A stretch of 64,000 nt of DNA, from positions 53,008-117,007 of the forward strand of contig JAZUPW010000031.1 in assembly GCA_045605385.1 (NCBI GenBank), written 5' to 3'. Both the position numbers and the translations under genes were made by a program. Shown here one piece after another: positions 36,701 to 45,100 of this stretch; the first letter of the stretch is position 1, and the number at the start of each line of letters is the position of its first letter. Under the pieces are notes generated by a model. The model was not told the DNA's origin. It searched no databases and worked only from the letters and a program-made list of their open reading frames with translations. Origin of the DNA: SIG607 sp045605385 (lineage in GTDB: Bacteria; Bacillota; Clostridia; Oscillospirales; Acutalibacteraceae).

Positions 36701-37794
36701 ATATATATCTGCTTAATGCCGTTAACATACTTAAACACACCCTTTGCAACGGCATTAACGGTTTTACCGCCAAGCGTTGCGGGAATAGCAACTGTACCGT
36801 GTGCAGGAAGTGTTCCGCCGAAATGCATAACCTTTACGCCGTCACCGTTTGGAATAAATCTCCAGTCACCCTCTACGGTAGACTGTTCACCCGTTGCTGC
36901 TTCGTGTGCAATTTCACGAAGAAGTTCACATTCCTTTGCGTCAAGCACTTCAGGAACATAGGTTGTTTCGCGGCAATCAACACCGAAAATATTTTCAAGC
37001 CATACGCAAGAAGCTATATATCTGCCACGGCAGTTTAAGTGGTCAACGTTGTCGGTATAAAGTGCGCCACCCGCTAAATGCTCACTATCTGTAAGAGCAG
37101 ATCCGTCAGCTTTGGTGTTATAGAAATCACCAAAGCCAAACTCGTCTTTTGCGAGCTGAATAGCTTTACCAACAGGAATAATATCTTCATTTGCAACCCC
37201 GATTTTTTCTGCGGCACGGTTATAGCAATCTTCTATAACTGCAAACATTTCTTTAGAGTTATTATAATTTGTTTTCCAATAAGGGTCGTTACCAATGGCG
37301 CAATCATGACAGAAAGACCATGTCTGGTGAATAAGAACTTTTGCCTGTGGCTCGTTTTCCTTAATAATATCATTAAGTTGAGTAAGCCACGGTTCGTTTT
37401 CAGTCCAATAAGTAGAGAATGAATCACATCCCGATGGCGACTGCTGAATGGTTACGTAATCGTAATCATAAAGCTCAAATGCCTTTTGCATTGTGTTGAT
37501 GCTCCAGTTAAGGTTTACGCCATCGGTAGCAAGAGCATAAACCGCCTCTTCGTTATTGTAGTAATTTACGTGAGCCTTAATTGTACAACCGGGATAATAA
37601 AGGCTGTATGCTTCTACGTTAAGACCTAAATTTTCTGCAATTCGGTCTATGTACTGTGTAGCGTTGTTAGAAAAACTGTTACCAATAGCAAGAATCCTTA
37701 TAGGTTCATTTGCTGTTGCAGTTTGTGCGCTTACAGCAGGTACTGCACATAAAATAAGCGCAATACTTAAAAATAATGCCAATAATTTTTTCAT
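33718..37794 (-). CDS. Dockerin protein with two DUF4886 domains
   Basis: 1358 aa. Order: signal peptide (1-23); DUF4886-1 (~32-304; GNS serine S40, block V D248-x3-H252); BspA-like segment (~305-385); CBM4/9-like jelly roll (~415-615); InlB B-repeat (~622-690); GAYG/KYGD/HRH module (~690-925; IAEGNAHRH); DUF4886-2 (~932-1206; GNSFSNN, DNVDHLNLRG); BspA-like segment (~1209-1290); dockerin (~1297-1358). The two DUF4886 copies are highly similar (same HQTWSFCHDCAIGNDPYWKT stretch), pointing to recent duplication, and both keep the putative catalytic Ser and His. The second dockerin loop, DVDGDGTATPNAAD, is two residues longer than the canonical 12. SD AGGAG before ATG. Confidence 0.86.
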   Translation of the reverse strand: MKKLLALFLSIALILCAVPAVSAQTATANEPIRILAIGNSFSNNATQYIDRIAENLGLNVEAYSLYYPGCTIKAHVNYYNNEEAVYALATDGVNLNWSINTMQKAFELYDYDYVTIQQSPSGCDSFSTYWTENEPWLTQLNDIIKENEPQAKVLIHQTWSFCHDCAIGNDPYWKTNYNNSKEMFAVIEDCYNRAAEKIGVANEDIIPVGKAIQLAKDEFGFGDFYNTKADGSALTDSEHLAGGALYTDNVDHLNCRGRYIASCVWLENIFGVDCRETTYVPEVLDAKECELLREIAHEAATGEQSTVEGDWRFIPNGDGVKVMHFGGTLPAHGTVAIPATLGGKTVNAVAKGVFKYVNGIKQIYIPEHDLDVEEGAFDIVAVNKVSVNKMTFDKQITTGGYFQSWWNVYQGNRREKNFLIDPTAGRENATMLVEGKYGFADVDHTGNGGKSIYIEKNYSSSQSLNSHVLIKVARLFGEDKQYFTQEDLGKTFNISFWVYLEQSDRDSGKSDNFKYGMTSIAATTAADTAGYSFYGTTYTKKVNVGEWTQLEFNVTLDEKHVGNDQIGLLGIYLDDRWGATADMTPSKFYLDDIKVYEVYEGNIPVIKGEFVEPTGYTVTYMQGEKIYAEVKDVPEDSDYTIDRVVTNTKEQYFAGWYLDEALTKPASSTVKVISDTTLYAKMLPYANSLTIEADKEATSSNYFTGFGAVKHTIREKQWATYRGLLGAYGVNDGRYGDVIAEGNAHRHAGYNVAGTTKINGYEVRDMRAGAAWEWIFHGDYILRNESGEAFIVKPDTEYKVTLTYTNEKTADATEGREAYVYLGTGLSPTNLMFTEDIKLYDVSGELYDTTSGFGTIGFVDGSETSLQFNTETDKKALEVTAEDKTIELTIKTPSLETFTSAGLLPVLSLSDTTNRGYNVTWKKIEVEEIVPEPIRILAIGNSFSNNSTHFIDAIAKSLGVAVEAYSLYYPGCTIKQHVNYYNNESTVYALATEGEKLNWGINTMQKAFSLHDYDYVTIQQSPSGSDVFSTYWTESEPYLTQLYDIIKENEPQAEVLIHQTWSFCHDCAIGNDPYWKTNYKNTKEMFGVIEDCYEKAADKLGLSYDKIMPIGKAIQLAKDEFGFGDFYNTKEGGGSLTATEHLAGGALYTDNVDHLNLRGRYIASCVWVEFILGIDCRTSNFVPDALDGEECKILREIAHEAVTGEQDSIIDNWRVVDNGEGVKITHFGGTVAENGVVEVPETIGGKVVNAIGHTIFKYVDGLNKIVLPKTAENNWDIDEDSFPVEAVYGEEEPEYIQGDVNGDGSVNASDLAILKKVIAGLTSLDDNEVVNPDVDGDGTATPNAADLAALKKKIAGLV

Positions 37795-37828
37795 ACTACC
37801 ACTCCTGAAAATAAAATATTACATTATT

Positions 37829-37857
37829 ATTATACAAAACCTTTAAATTTCAATCAA
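37829..37857 (-). promoter_or_regulatory. Sigma-A promoter of the double DUF4886 gene
   Basis: Minus strand: TTGATT (37857-37852), 17 bp, TATAAT (37834-37829), ~35 bp before the ATG at 37794. Confidence 0.75.
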
Positions 37858-37874
37858 TCCAATTTTGGACATTT

Positions 37875-39098
37875 TTAAACTAATTTTTTCTTTTTGTTGA
37901 CCAATTTTGCACTTATAACTATTAAAACTGAAATTAAAATCAATACAACCGCAACAATAACAATTGCGACCGTTACTATGGGAAATTCTTTTTCTTCTTT
38001 GGTTTCTTCAACAAAATTCAGTTTAAAATTCTTAAACGCGCCTGTTTCTATAATGCTTAAACTTGTTGGCACGTTAACCTGTTTTATGTCATCTTCAAAC
38101 TTATATATACCGCGAGAAATTATTTTTACTTTTTTACCGTCAATAGTTGTGGGAATATCTACAATACCGTCTTCCCCTATTTCACGGTAATCTTTTAACA
38201 GTTTTAAACCGTTAGCGGTTTCAAAAACTCTGAAATCGCCTTTAACGGTAGATTTTTCACCGCTTACCGATTCGTGTGCAATTTCTTTTAAAATATCGGC
38301 ACATTCAATATTAGCAGTAAAGGTTGCTTTTCGCACGTCTGCACCCGTTAAGGTTTCTACCCATACGCACGAAGCAAGATAACTTCCCGTTTTGTTTAAA
38401 TGACTTATGGTATCGTTGTAAACGGTATCGCGGTCGTTTATAGATTCGCTGAATCCAAATTCATCTACAGCAAGATTCACCGCTTTACCAAACTGAATAA
38501 CCTTTATACCGCCAAGCAGTTCTGCCGCTTTTTTATAATTTTCGGTTAACACTGCTTGCATATCGGCATTTGTATCGTAATATACCTGCGTGTAATCTCC
38601 GCCGCCGTGTATTGTTTCGGAGCAGTATGCCCAGGTTTCGTGCATCATTATTTGGGCTGTAGGTTGATGCTCTTTAACGTAGCCGTAAAGTTTTTTCAAA
38701 TAAGGTTCTTCCTCGGTATGAAAACTGCTGAAATTTACAGCGGGAGGCGAATCCTGTAAAGTTATTATATCGTACTGTTTATTTTCAAGTGCTTGTTTAA
38801 GCGTTAAATATTTCCAATCGGTTTTACCGTTTACAAAAAGTACGTAATCGGCAATATCGTTTTCATATTTTGTAACGTGCTGTTTTAAACTGCAACCGGG
38901 ATAATAAAGGCTTGTGGCTTCAATGTCATATCCCATACTTTCGGCAATTTTAGAAACAAATTCGGTTGTGTTGTTAGAATAACTGTTGCCAATGGCAAGT
39001 ACCTTTAAAGGCTGTTTTACTTCTGCCGTTGCGGTGAAACTTCCCACACAGGCACTAATAAGCAATAATACTGTAAATAAACAAACAATTTTTTTCAT
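37875..39098 (-). CDS. Membrane-anchored DUF4886 protein
   Basis: 407 aa from ATG 39098 (AGGTG just upstream; an in-frame ATG four codons earlier would overlap that site). Signal peptide, with ISAC at residues 14-17 that also fits a lipobox; DUF4886 (~30-290) with VLAIGNSYSNN (S39), TLQDSPP and DTISHLNKTG; a BspA-like segment (~295-365); then a C-terminal membrane helix (~375-400) and basic tail KLVNKKKKLV. Unlike its three neighbours it has no dockerin, so this copy is held on the cell membrane. Probably a hydrolase facing outwards (inference from the SGNH relation). It shares an intergenic region with a divergent CBM9-like gene. Confidence 0.83.
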   Translation of the reverse strand: MKKIVCLFTVLLLISACVGSFTATAEVKQPLKVLAIGNSYSNNTTEFVSKIAESMGYDIEATSLYYPGCSLKQHVTKYENDIADYVLFVNGKTDWKYLTLKQALENKQYDIITLQDSPPAVNFSSFHTEEEPYLKKLYGYVKEHQPTAQIMMHETWAYCSETIHGGGDYTQVYYDTNADMQAVLTENYKKAAELLGGIKVIQFGKAVNLAVDEFGFSESINDRDTVYNDTISHLNKTGSYLASCVWVETLTGADVRKATFTANIECADILKEIAHESVSGEKSTVKGDFRVFETANGLKLLKDYREIGEDGIVDIPTTIDGKKVKIISRGIYKFEDDIKQVNVPTSLSIIETGAFKNFKLNFVEETKEEKEFPIVTVAIVIVAVVLILISVLIVISAKLVNKKKKLV

Positions 39099-39118
39099 AA
39101 CGCACCTCATTTTTTAAC

Positions 39119-39147
39119 TTGACTTTATTATATTGTAGGTTTATACT
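39119..39147 (+). promoter_or_regulatory. Sigma-A promoter of the CBM9-like gene
   Basis: Plus strand: TTGACT (39119-39124), 17 bp, TATACT (39142-39147), ~33 bp before the ATG at 39181. It overlaps almost completely with the oppositely directed promoter of the DUF4886 gene. Confidence 0.75.
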
Positions 39148-39155
39148 TTTTTCAA
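39127..39155 (-). promoter_or_regulatory. Sigma-A promoter of the membrane-anchored DUF4886 gene
   Basis: Minus strand: TTGAAA (39155-39150), 17 bp, TATAAT (39132-39127), ~28 bp before the ATG at 39098. It is interleaved with the plus-strand promoter at 39119-39147, so the two cannot be occupied at once. Confidence 0.75.
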
Positions 39156-39180
39156 GACGTTTAAATTAAGGAGAAATAAT

Positions 39181-39765
39181 ATGTTTACTATTAAAAAATG
39201 TGACGTAGATAAAGCAGAAAAGGTTAAAATTGATATTGATAACTGGAACACAAATAACTACACGGTGGACGTTTTTGCACAAATTGCTTACGATGATACA
39301 GGATTTAACGTTAAATTCACCGTTATGGAAGAAAACCCCGTAAGAGAAAAAACCGAACATTTTCAACCCGTACATGAAGACAGTTGCGTAGAGTTTTTTG
39401 TTAACTTCACACCCGAAACTTCCGACCGCTACTTAAACCTTGAAACCAATGCAAACGGTGTTATGAACGTTAGTTTCAGAAAAGACCGTTACGAGAGCGT
39501 TCCGCTTTTAAAGGAAGAAGTTGAAGGCTTTAACATTACTCCGCAAATATTCGATAACTACTGGACAACAAACTATAAAGTGGGTTTTGATTTTATTAAG
39601 AAATATTACCCCGATTTTGACATTAACACCTGTGATTTTGTTACGGGCAACCTTTATAAGTGTTGTGACGCAAAACCCATTTTACTTACTCACTTCCCAA
39701 TTGGCCACGAAAAACCCGATTTTCACCGCCCCGAATACTTCCAGAAAATACCTGTAGAAAAATAA
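39181..39765 (+). CDS. CBM9-like carbohydrate-binding protein, cytoplasmic
   Basis: 194 aa, SD AAGGAG 7 bases before ATG. The whole protein looks like a single CBM9-like beta-sandwich: early FAQIAYDDTGFNVKFTVMEENP, then HEDSCVEFFVNFTPETSDRY and TTNYKVGFDFIKKYYP, features of the family annotated as carbohydrate-binding family 9-like protein. There is no signal peptide or catalytic domain. The role of stand-alone intracellular members is unknown; sugar sensing or binding is only a guess. It is divergent from a DUF4886 gene and convergent with uvrB. Confidence 0.75.
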   Translation: MFTIKKCDVDKAEKVKIDIDNWNTNNYTVDVFAQIAYDDTGFNVKFTVMEENPVREKTEHFQPVHEDSCVEFFVNFTPETSDRYLNLETNANGVMNVSFRKDRYESVPLLKEEVEGFNITPQIFDNYWTTNYKVGFDFIKKYYPDFDINTCDFVTGNLYKCCDAKPILLTHFPIGHEKPDFHRPEYFQKIPVEK

Positions 39766-39775
39766 ATTCCAACAA

Positions 39776-39815
39776 ATAAAAAGCTATTCCCACAAAAATG
39801 TGAGAATAGCTTTTT
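39776..39815. terminator. Bidirectional terminator between the CBM9-like gene and uvrB
   Basis: Stem AAAAAGCTATTCCCACA / TGTGAGAATAGCTTTTT (one mismatch), A tract on one side and T tract on the other. It sits 10 bases past the plus-strand stop and touches the uvrB stop codon. Confidence 0.88.
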
Positions 39816-41772
39816 ATTTTTCTTTAAGTTTTGCAATTTTATCGCGTAAATATGCCGCGTGTTCGAATTCGAGCATTTTTGCCGCTTCCTTCATCTGCGC
39901 GGTAAGAATATCTATCTGCTTTTGTTTTTCTTTAGCGCTAAGGCGTTTTTCTTTTTGTTCGCTTACGGGTTTGCCCGAAATTTCAAGAATTTCCCTTACG
40001 TCCTTAACAATGGTTTTGGGAATAATGCCGTTTGCTTCGTTATATGCCTGCTGTATACTTCTTCTGCGCAGAGTTTCACTTATGGCGCGCTCCATAGAAC
40101 CCGTTAAGGTATCGGCATACATAATAACCTTACCGTCAACATTTCGCGCAGCACGTCCGACCGTTTGTATAAGTGAAGTTTCACTTCTTAAGAATCCTTC
40201 TTTATCGGCATCCAATATTGCCACAAGCGATACTTCGGGAATATCTAAACCCTCACGCAAAAGGTTAATACCCACAAGCACGTCAAAATTACCAAGACGC
40301 AAATCTCTTATAATCTGCATACGCTCAATGGTATCAATATCGTAATGCATATATCTTACTTTAATAGAAAGTTCGGTTAAATAGTCGGTAAGGTCTTCCG
40401 CCATTTTCTTAGTTAGCGTTGTAACAAGCACACGCTGACCTTTTTCGGTACGCGCATTAATTTCGCTCACAAGGTCGTCTATTTGTCCCTCGCTCGGTCT
40501 TACCGAAATTTCGGGGTCTAAAAGTCCCGTAGGTCTTATTACCTGCTCAACAATATTTGCCGCACAATTCTTTTCAAAATCGCCCGGTGTAGCCGAAACA
40601 AATACTGCCTGATTAACGTGCGAATAAAACTCGCTGAAATTAAGCGGACGGTTATCAAAAGCGCTTGGAAGTCTGAAACCGTATTCAACAAGATTTTCTT
40701 TTCGCGCTCTGTCACCGCCGTACATACCGCGCACCTGCGGCAGTGTTACGTGAGATTCGTCTACAAAAAGCAAGAAGTCATCGGGGAAATAATCAAGCAA
40801 AGTTGAAGGCGTACTGCCTCTTTTTCTACCTGCAAGTACACCCGAATAGTTTTCTATGCCCTTGCAGGTTCCTACCTCGCGTAGCATTTCAACGTCATAT
40901 TCGGTACGCTGACGTATTCTTTGCGCTTCAATAAGTTTACCGTTTTCAATAAAGTTCTTTTCGCACTCTTCCATTTCACAAAGAATACGCTTTAAGCCTT
41001 CTTCAAGTTTTTCTTCGGGAATAATATAGTGCGAAGCAGGATAAATTGCAGTATGGCTTAAAAATGCCTTTGCTTCACCCGTTAAGGTATTAATTTCACT
41101 TATACGGTCAATTTCATCGCCGAAAAATTCTATTCTTAAAGCGTTTTCGTAAGAGTAAGCGGGGTAAATATCTACAACGTCACCGCGCACACGGAACTTG
41201 TTGCGCACAAAGTTAATATCGTTGCGCTCATACTGTAAAGTAACCAACTTTTGTATAAGTTCATCGCGTTCCATAGTGTTGCCAACGCGAAGTGAAATTA
41301 CCATATTACGGTAATCAATAGGGTTGCCAAGCGAATATATGCAAGAAACACTTGCAACAATTATAACGTCTCTTCTCTCAGAAAGCGCACAGGTAGCACT
41401 GTGGCGCAGTTTATCAATTTCATCGTTAATAGCCGAATCTTTTTCAATGTAAGTATCTGTACCCGGTATATACGCTTCGGGCTGATAATAATCGTAATAG
41501 GAAACAAAATACTCCACCGCATTTTCGGGGAAGAATTCGCGGAATTCAGTACAAAGCTGTGCGGCAAGTGTTTTATTGTGAGCGAGAACGAGTGTCGGGC
41601 GGTTTACTTTTTCGATAATATTAGCCATTGTAAAGGTTTTACCCGAACCTGTAACACCCAATAAAACCTGTTCTTTAGCACCATTGTTTATGCCCTCTAC
41701 TAAAGCATCAATCGCTTGCGGTTGATCGCCTGTAGGACTATAATTCGAATGTAAAATAAACTTGTCCGGCAC
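39814..41772 (-). CDS. uvrB: UvrABC system protein B
   Basis: 652 aa, usual length. Helicase-like damage-verification subunit of nucleotide excision repair. GTG start with GGAG upstream. Walker A LLGVTGSGKTFTMA (K45); YYDYYQPEAYIP beta-hairpin region; VDESHVTLPQ DEAD-type box; helicase motifs V/VI (GLDIPEVSLVAILDADKEGF, QTVGRAARN); C-terminal UVR domain (~615-650) for UvrC contact. It has its own promoter. Its partner uvrA lies 13.6 kb away, with an extracellular-polysaccharide block between them. Confidence 0.98.
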   Translation of the reverse strand: MPDKFILHSNYSPTGDQPQAIDALVEGINNGAKEQVLLGVTGSGKTFTMANIIEKVNRPTLVLAHNKTLAAQLCTEFREFFPENAVEYFVSYYDYYQPEAYIPGTDTYIEKDSAINDEIDKLRHSATCALSERRDVIIVASVSCIYSLGNPIDYRNMVISLRVGNTMERDELIQKLVTLQYERNDINFVRNKFRVRGDVVDIYPAYSYENALRIEFFGDEIDRISEINTLTGEAKAFLSHTAIYPASHYIIPEEKLEEGLKRILCEMEECEKNFIENGKLIEAQRIRQRTEYDVEMLREVGTCKGIENYSGVLAGRKRGSTPSTLLDYFPDDFLLFVDESHVTLPQVRGMYGGDRARKENLVEYGFRLPSAFDNRPLNFSEFYSHVNQAVFVSATPGDFEKNCAANIVEQVIRPTGLLDPEISVRPSEGQIDDLVSEINARTEKGQRVLVTTLTKKMAEDLTDYLTELSIKVRYMHYDIDTIERMQIIRDLRLGNFDVLVGINLLREGLDIPEVSLVAILDADKEGFLRSETSLIQTVGRAARNVDGKVIMYADTLTGSMERAISETLRRRSIQQAYNEANGIIPKTIVKDVREILEISGKPVSEQKEKRLSAKEKQKQIDILTAQMKEAAKMLEFEHAAYLRDKIAKLKEK

Positions 41773-41831
41773 TTGTCTCGCTCCTTTTTTAGTAATAGGC
41801 TCCCTCTACTCTACAAGGGAGGCTTCTTATT

Positions 41832-41860
41832 AGTATAACACAAAATAAACCGCAAGTAAA
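41832..41860 (-). promoter_or_regulatory. Sigma-A promoter of uvrB
   Basis: Minus strand: TTTACT (41860-41855), 17 bp, TATACT (41837-41832), ~60 bp before the GTG. The leader contains an imperfect hairpin (CTCCCT/AGGGAG, 41800-41826). Confidence 0.6.
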
Positions 41861-42042
41861 CAAAAAGCAGATTCTTTCTTCTACTCTACCACTTTCCATA
41901 TTATTTACTGCACTTTAAAATTCCCTCAAAACATAATCTGTTATATTAAGAATTATATTGCTTAACCTTTTTTGTTTTAGTTATACCGGTAAGCTCAATT
42001 TTTGTTTCAAATTTGTTAAGAAGTTTCAAAAAGGTCATAGAC
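41861..42042. other. AT-rich intergenic stretch
   Basis: Between the divergent uvrB and plus-strand surface-protein promoters. I see no coding potential, strong hairpin or known RNA. It contains CTACTCTAC (around 41882), also found at 41811 and near 48942. Confidence 0.5.
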
Positions 42043-42072
42043 TTACACGGCATATTGATATAGAATTATAAT
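42043..42072 (+). promoter_or_regulatory. Probable promoter of the plus-strand surface operon
   Basis: TTACAC (42043-42048), 18 bp, TATAAT (42067-42072), ~39 bp before the ATG at 42111. The -10 is perfect and the -35 is weak, so activation by a regulator is possible. Confidence 0.5.
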
Positions 42073-42110
42073 AGTTTTAACTGTAATATATATTGTAAAG
42101 GAGAAAATAC

Positions 42111-45100
42111 ATGAAAAAAATTGGCAAAAAAATATCTGTCAAAGCTTTATGTCTTATTTCTATGTTGACTTTACTTGTAAGTGTGCTATATGTACCTATG
42201 AGTTTTGGAGCTACAGCTGCAGTTATTCCTGTAGAAAACGAACAGGTTGTCACCTTTAGTTTTGAAGACGTAGAGGGCTCTGTTGAAGGTCATTGGAGCA
42301 CTGACAATATGACAAAAGGCGATGACGGTGTTGGCTGTGCAGGTTGGTCTATGAGAAAGCGTAGAGCAGCTAACGGTGTTAAAGGCATTGGTTTTAATTA
42401 TGAAAACGTAGCCGATTGGGTTACTTCAGGCGGTTATCGTTTAAACAATAAGGACGGCGTATATAACCTTGAAGCCTCTTCAACATACGTTGTTTCATTT
42501 AAGTTATCTGTTTTATCTGCACCTTTTTTTACCGCTTCAATTACTACGCCTGCAACTAGTTCTTTAAAACTTGGATATGGCTTTACTGTGAGCAGTGACG
42601 GAAACACGGTTGGTGCTATGAAAACAACTGTTTCTGACGTTTTTACTGCTGCAAGAAATTCCTACGGAAATAAAGAAAATGCTACTTTTAAAATTATAAC
42701 AGATGCCGGAGTAAAAGAATATACCGTTGGACAAGAACAGCACGAATTAACTTACGTATTTACTACTCCTAAAGATTTAGGAGAGGGTGCTGAAGCCAGC
42801 CTTGGTTTCTTTGCTCATACTTACTACGGTTTGGATTTTATTATTGACGATGTTAAGGTAACCAAGCTTAGTTCTTCTAAGAGTGCTGTTGTACTTATTG
42901 ATGAATATTATGGTTCAACACAAGTTCTTACCGGTGAGAAAGGCTCTGCTGTTGAACTTCCGATGCTTGAAGGAGAAGATTCTGACCACGAATTCTTAGG
43001 TTGGTTTAAAGACGCGAACAGAACCGAAAAAGCAGAAAATATAGTATTTGGCGAAGAAAAAACAGTGCTTTTTTCTAATTGGAAAGCTTTTGTTACAATT
43101 ACCTTTGTAGACACCTTAAACGGTAAAAATTATGAGGTGGTAGGTACTGCAGGCGAACCTATTGAATATCCTGCAGACCCAATTGATACGGTTAATGATC
43201 CTCAGAAGGAATGGTTTATGGGTTGGTATACAACCGAAAGTTATACCGAAGAATATACCAAAAAAGTTTTCGGTTATTCAGACTACTCGGTTTATGCAAA
43301 ATGGTTAAGCAACATTCCCGACCAGATTCAAGATTTTGAAAATTATAATACAAACGTGTACGAATATTCATATAATTATAAGGTTATGAGTGTTGTAACC
43401 GATCCTACCGAAAGCGGCAGAAGTAAGGTTAACAAATACAATTGGGATGTTAATTCTAACAAATATGATACTAACAAATACAACACCATAGACAATATAA
43501 TTCATATGCAGGGAGTTGCGCTTGAAGAAGGAACAATATATACTACAACTTTTGATTATTACGTTGAAAATCTACCCGAAGACGTTAAGCTTACAGTACT
43601 CCCAGTAAGCGGTGCCAGCAATAATATTTGGCAGGGTGTTTCTGTAAATTTCGCTTCCACACAGGGTGCTAAGTTTGCTATTACTAATAGCGACAATGAC
43701 GGAGAGTGGCATAAAGGCAGTTTTAGTTTTACAATGAAATACGGTCAACCCAACAATACTGCAATTTTTTTAGTAATGGCATTATCACAAAAATGCAATG
43801 CCACTGTTTACATTGATAATGTAGTATTTAAAGCCACCCAACCGTATGAGTCTACAATTACATACGTTCATAATAACGGAACTGCCGACAAAACGGTTAT
43901 AGGTGTTCGAGGCGAAGAAATTCCAGAATATATTCCTGTTGGAAACGGACGTTTTCTTGGTTGGTTTACCGATGAAACCTGTACAGTTGCTTCTGAAAAA
44001 ACAGTTTTTGAAAGATTGCCTATTACTGTTTATGCGGGTTGGCCCACAATTTACACTTTTGAAAACGACTTTCCTTACAATCAAGGAAGTTCCTTGCAAA
44101 AAGGTGAGCTTGTTAACGTTGTTGAGGGCGAAGGCGTTGGTTTAGATGATAATTTTAAGCTTAACTTTAAAGCTGAAGCCAATGCTGTTATGAATTACAA
44201 TGAAGAAACCGGTGTTACAACCTATTGGTCTTCTAAAATGAGGTCATCTCAAGACAACTGTATACGCTTGGATAAGCTTGAAAATCATACGGCTTATAAA
44301 CTATCTTATTATTACAAAACAGGAAGTTCCGCTAACGTAAATACAACGATTACATTTGCCACTTGCAGTGAGGGTAATACTTGGGAAGGTTCATCGTTTA
44401 AGTCGTATAGCGTTTTAAATAACAAAGTTTCGGTTGATCAAAAAGATTGGGTTAAAGCGGAAGTTGAATTTTGTACTGACTTTGCTTCAACTAATGGTTC
44501 TATGTTGTTTATTATGTTTTCTGCTGCAAATAACGCCGATGGTTGTATTGCTGAAATTGACATTGATAATATTACCATTGATCCTATAGACAAGCCTTAT
44601 ATTTATTATGAACCAAAAAATGGAACCACCGGTGAAATTATAAAAGGAAAAGTTGGCGATAAGATTGGATCCCCTTTAGAAAATCCAACAAAGTTCGGTT
44701 ATATTTTTTCCGGATGGTATTTAGATAAGGAATGTTCTATTCCGTTTACAAAAACTCATTTCAGTAAAAACGATAACTTATTTGTTTATGCAAAATATGT
44801 AAAAGCTACGTATGTAGTTTACGACCTTGAATGCTTTAATTTTGTAAAAGAAAACGAGTATTGGTTCTTATGGGATACAGGTAACAGTTGGGGTGATTAC
44901 GGAATTGCTTATTCCGGAACTCACGCCTTTAGATTTGACCGCAACCCAGATACAGGTGCTACCAAAGACGAGGCTATTTGCGTTGGTTATGATAAAGAAG
45001 TATATAAACTTGAACGCGATAGAAAATATGCTATTACCTTTAAGTACTATATAAAAAAATCAGGTAGTGCCAATGCTTTAGTTTCGTTTAAATCCGGCGC

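Noticed and set aside
36463..37038. 191-codon plus-strand open frame opposite the double DUF4886 gene
   Set aside because: It mirrors the conserved DUF4886 and jelly-roll coding on the other strand; no start signal or recognisable domain.
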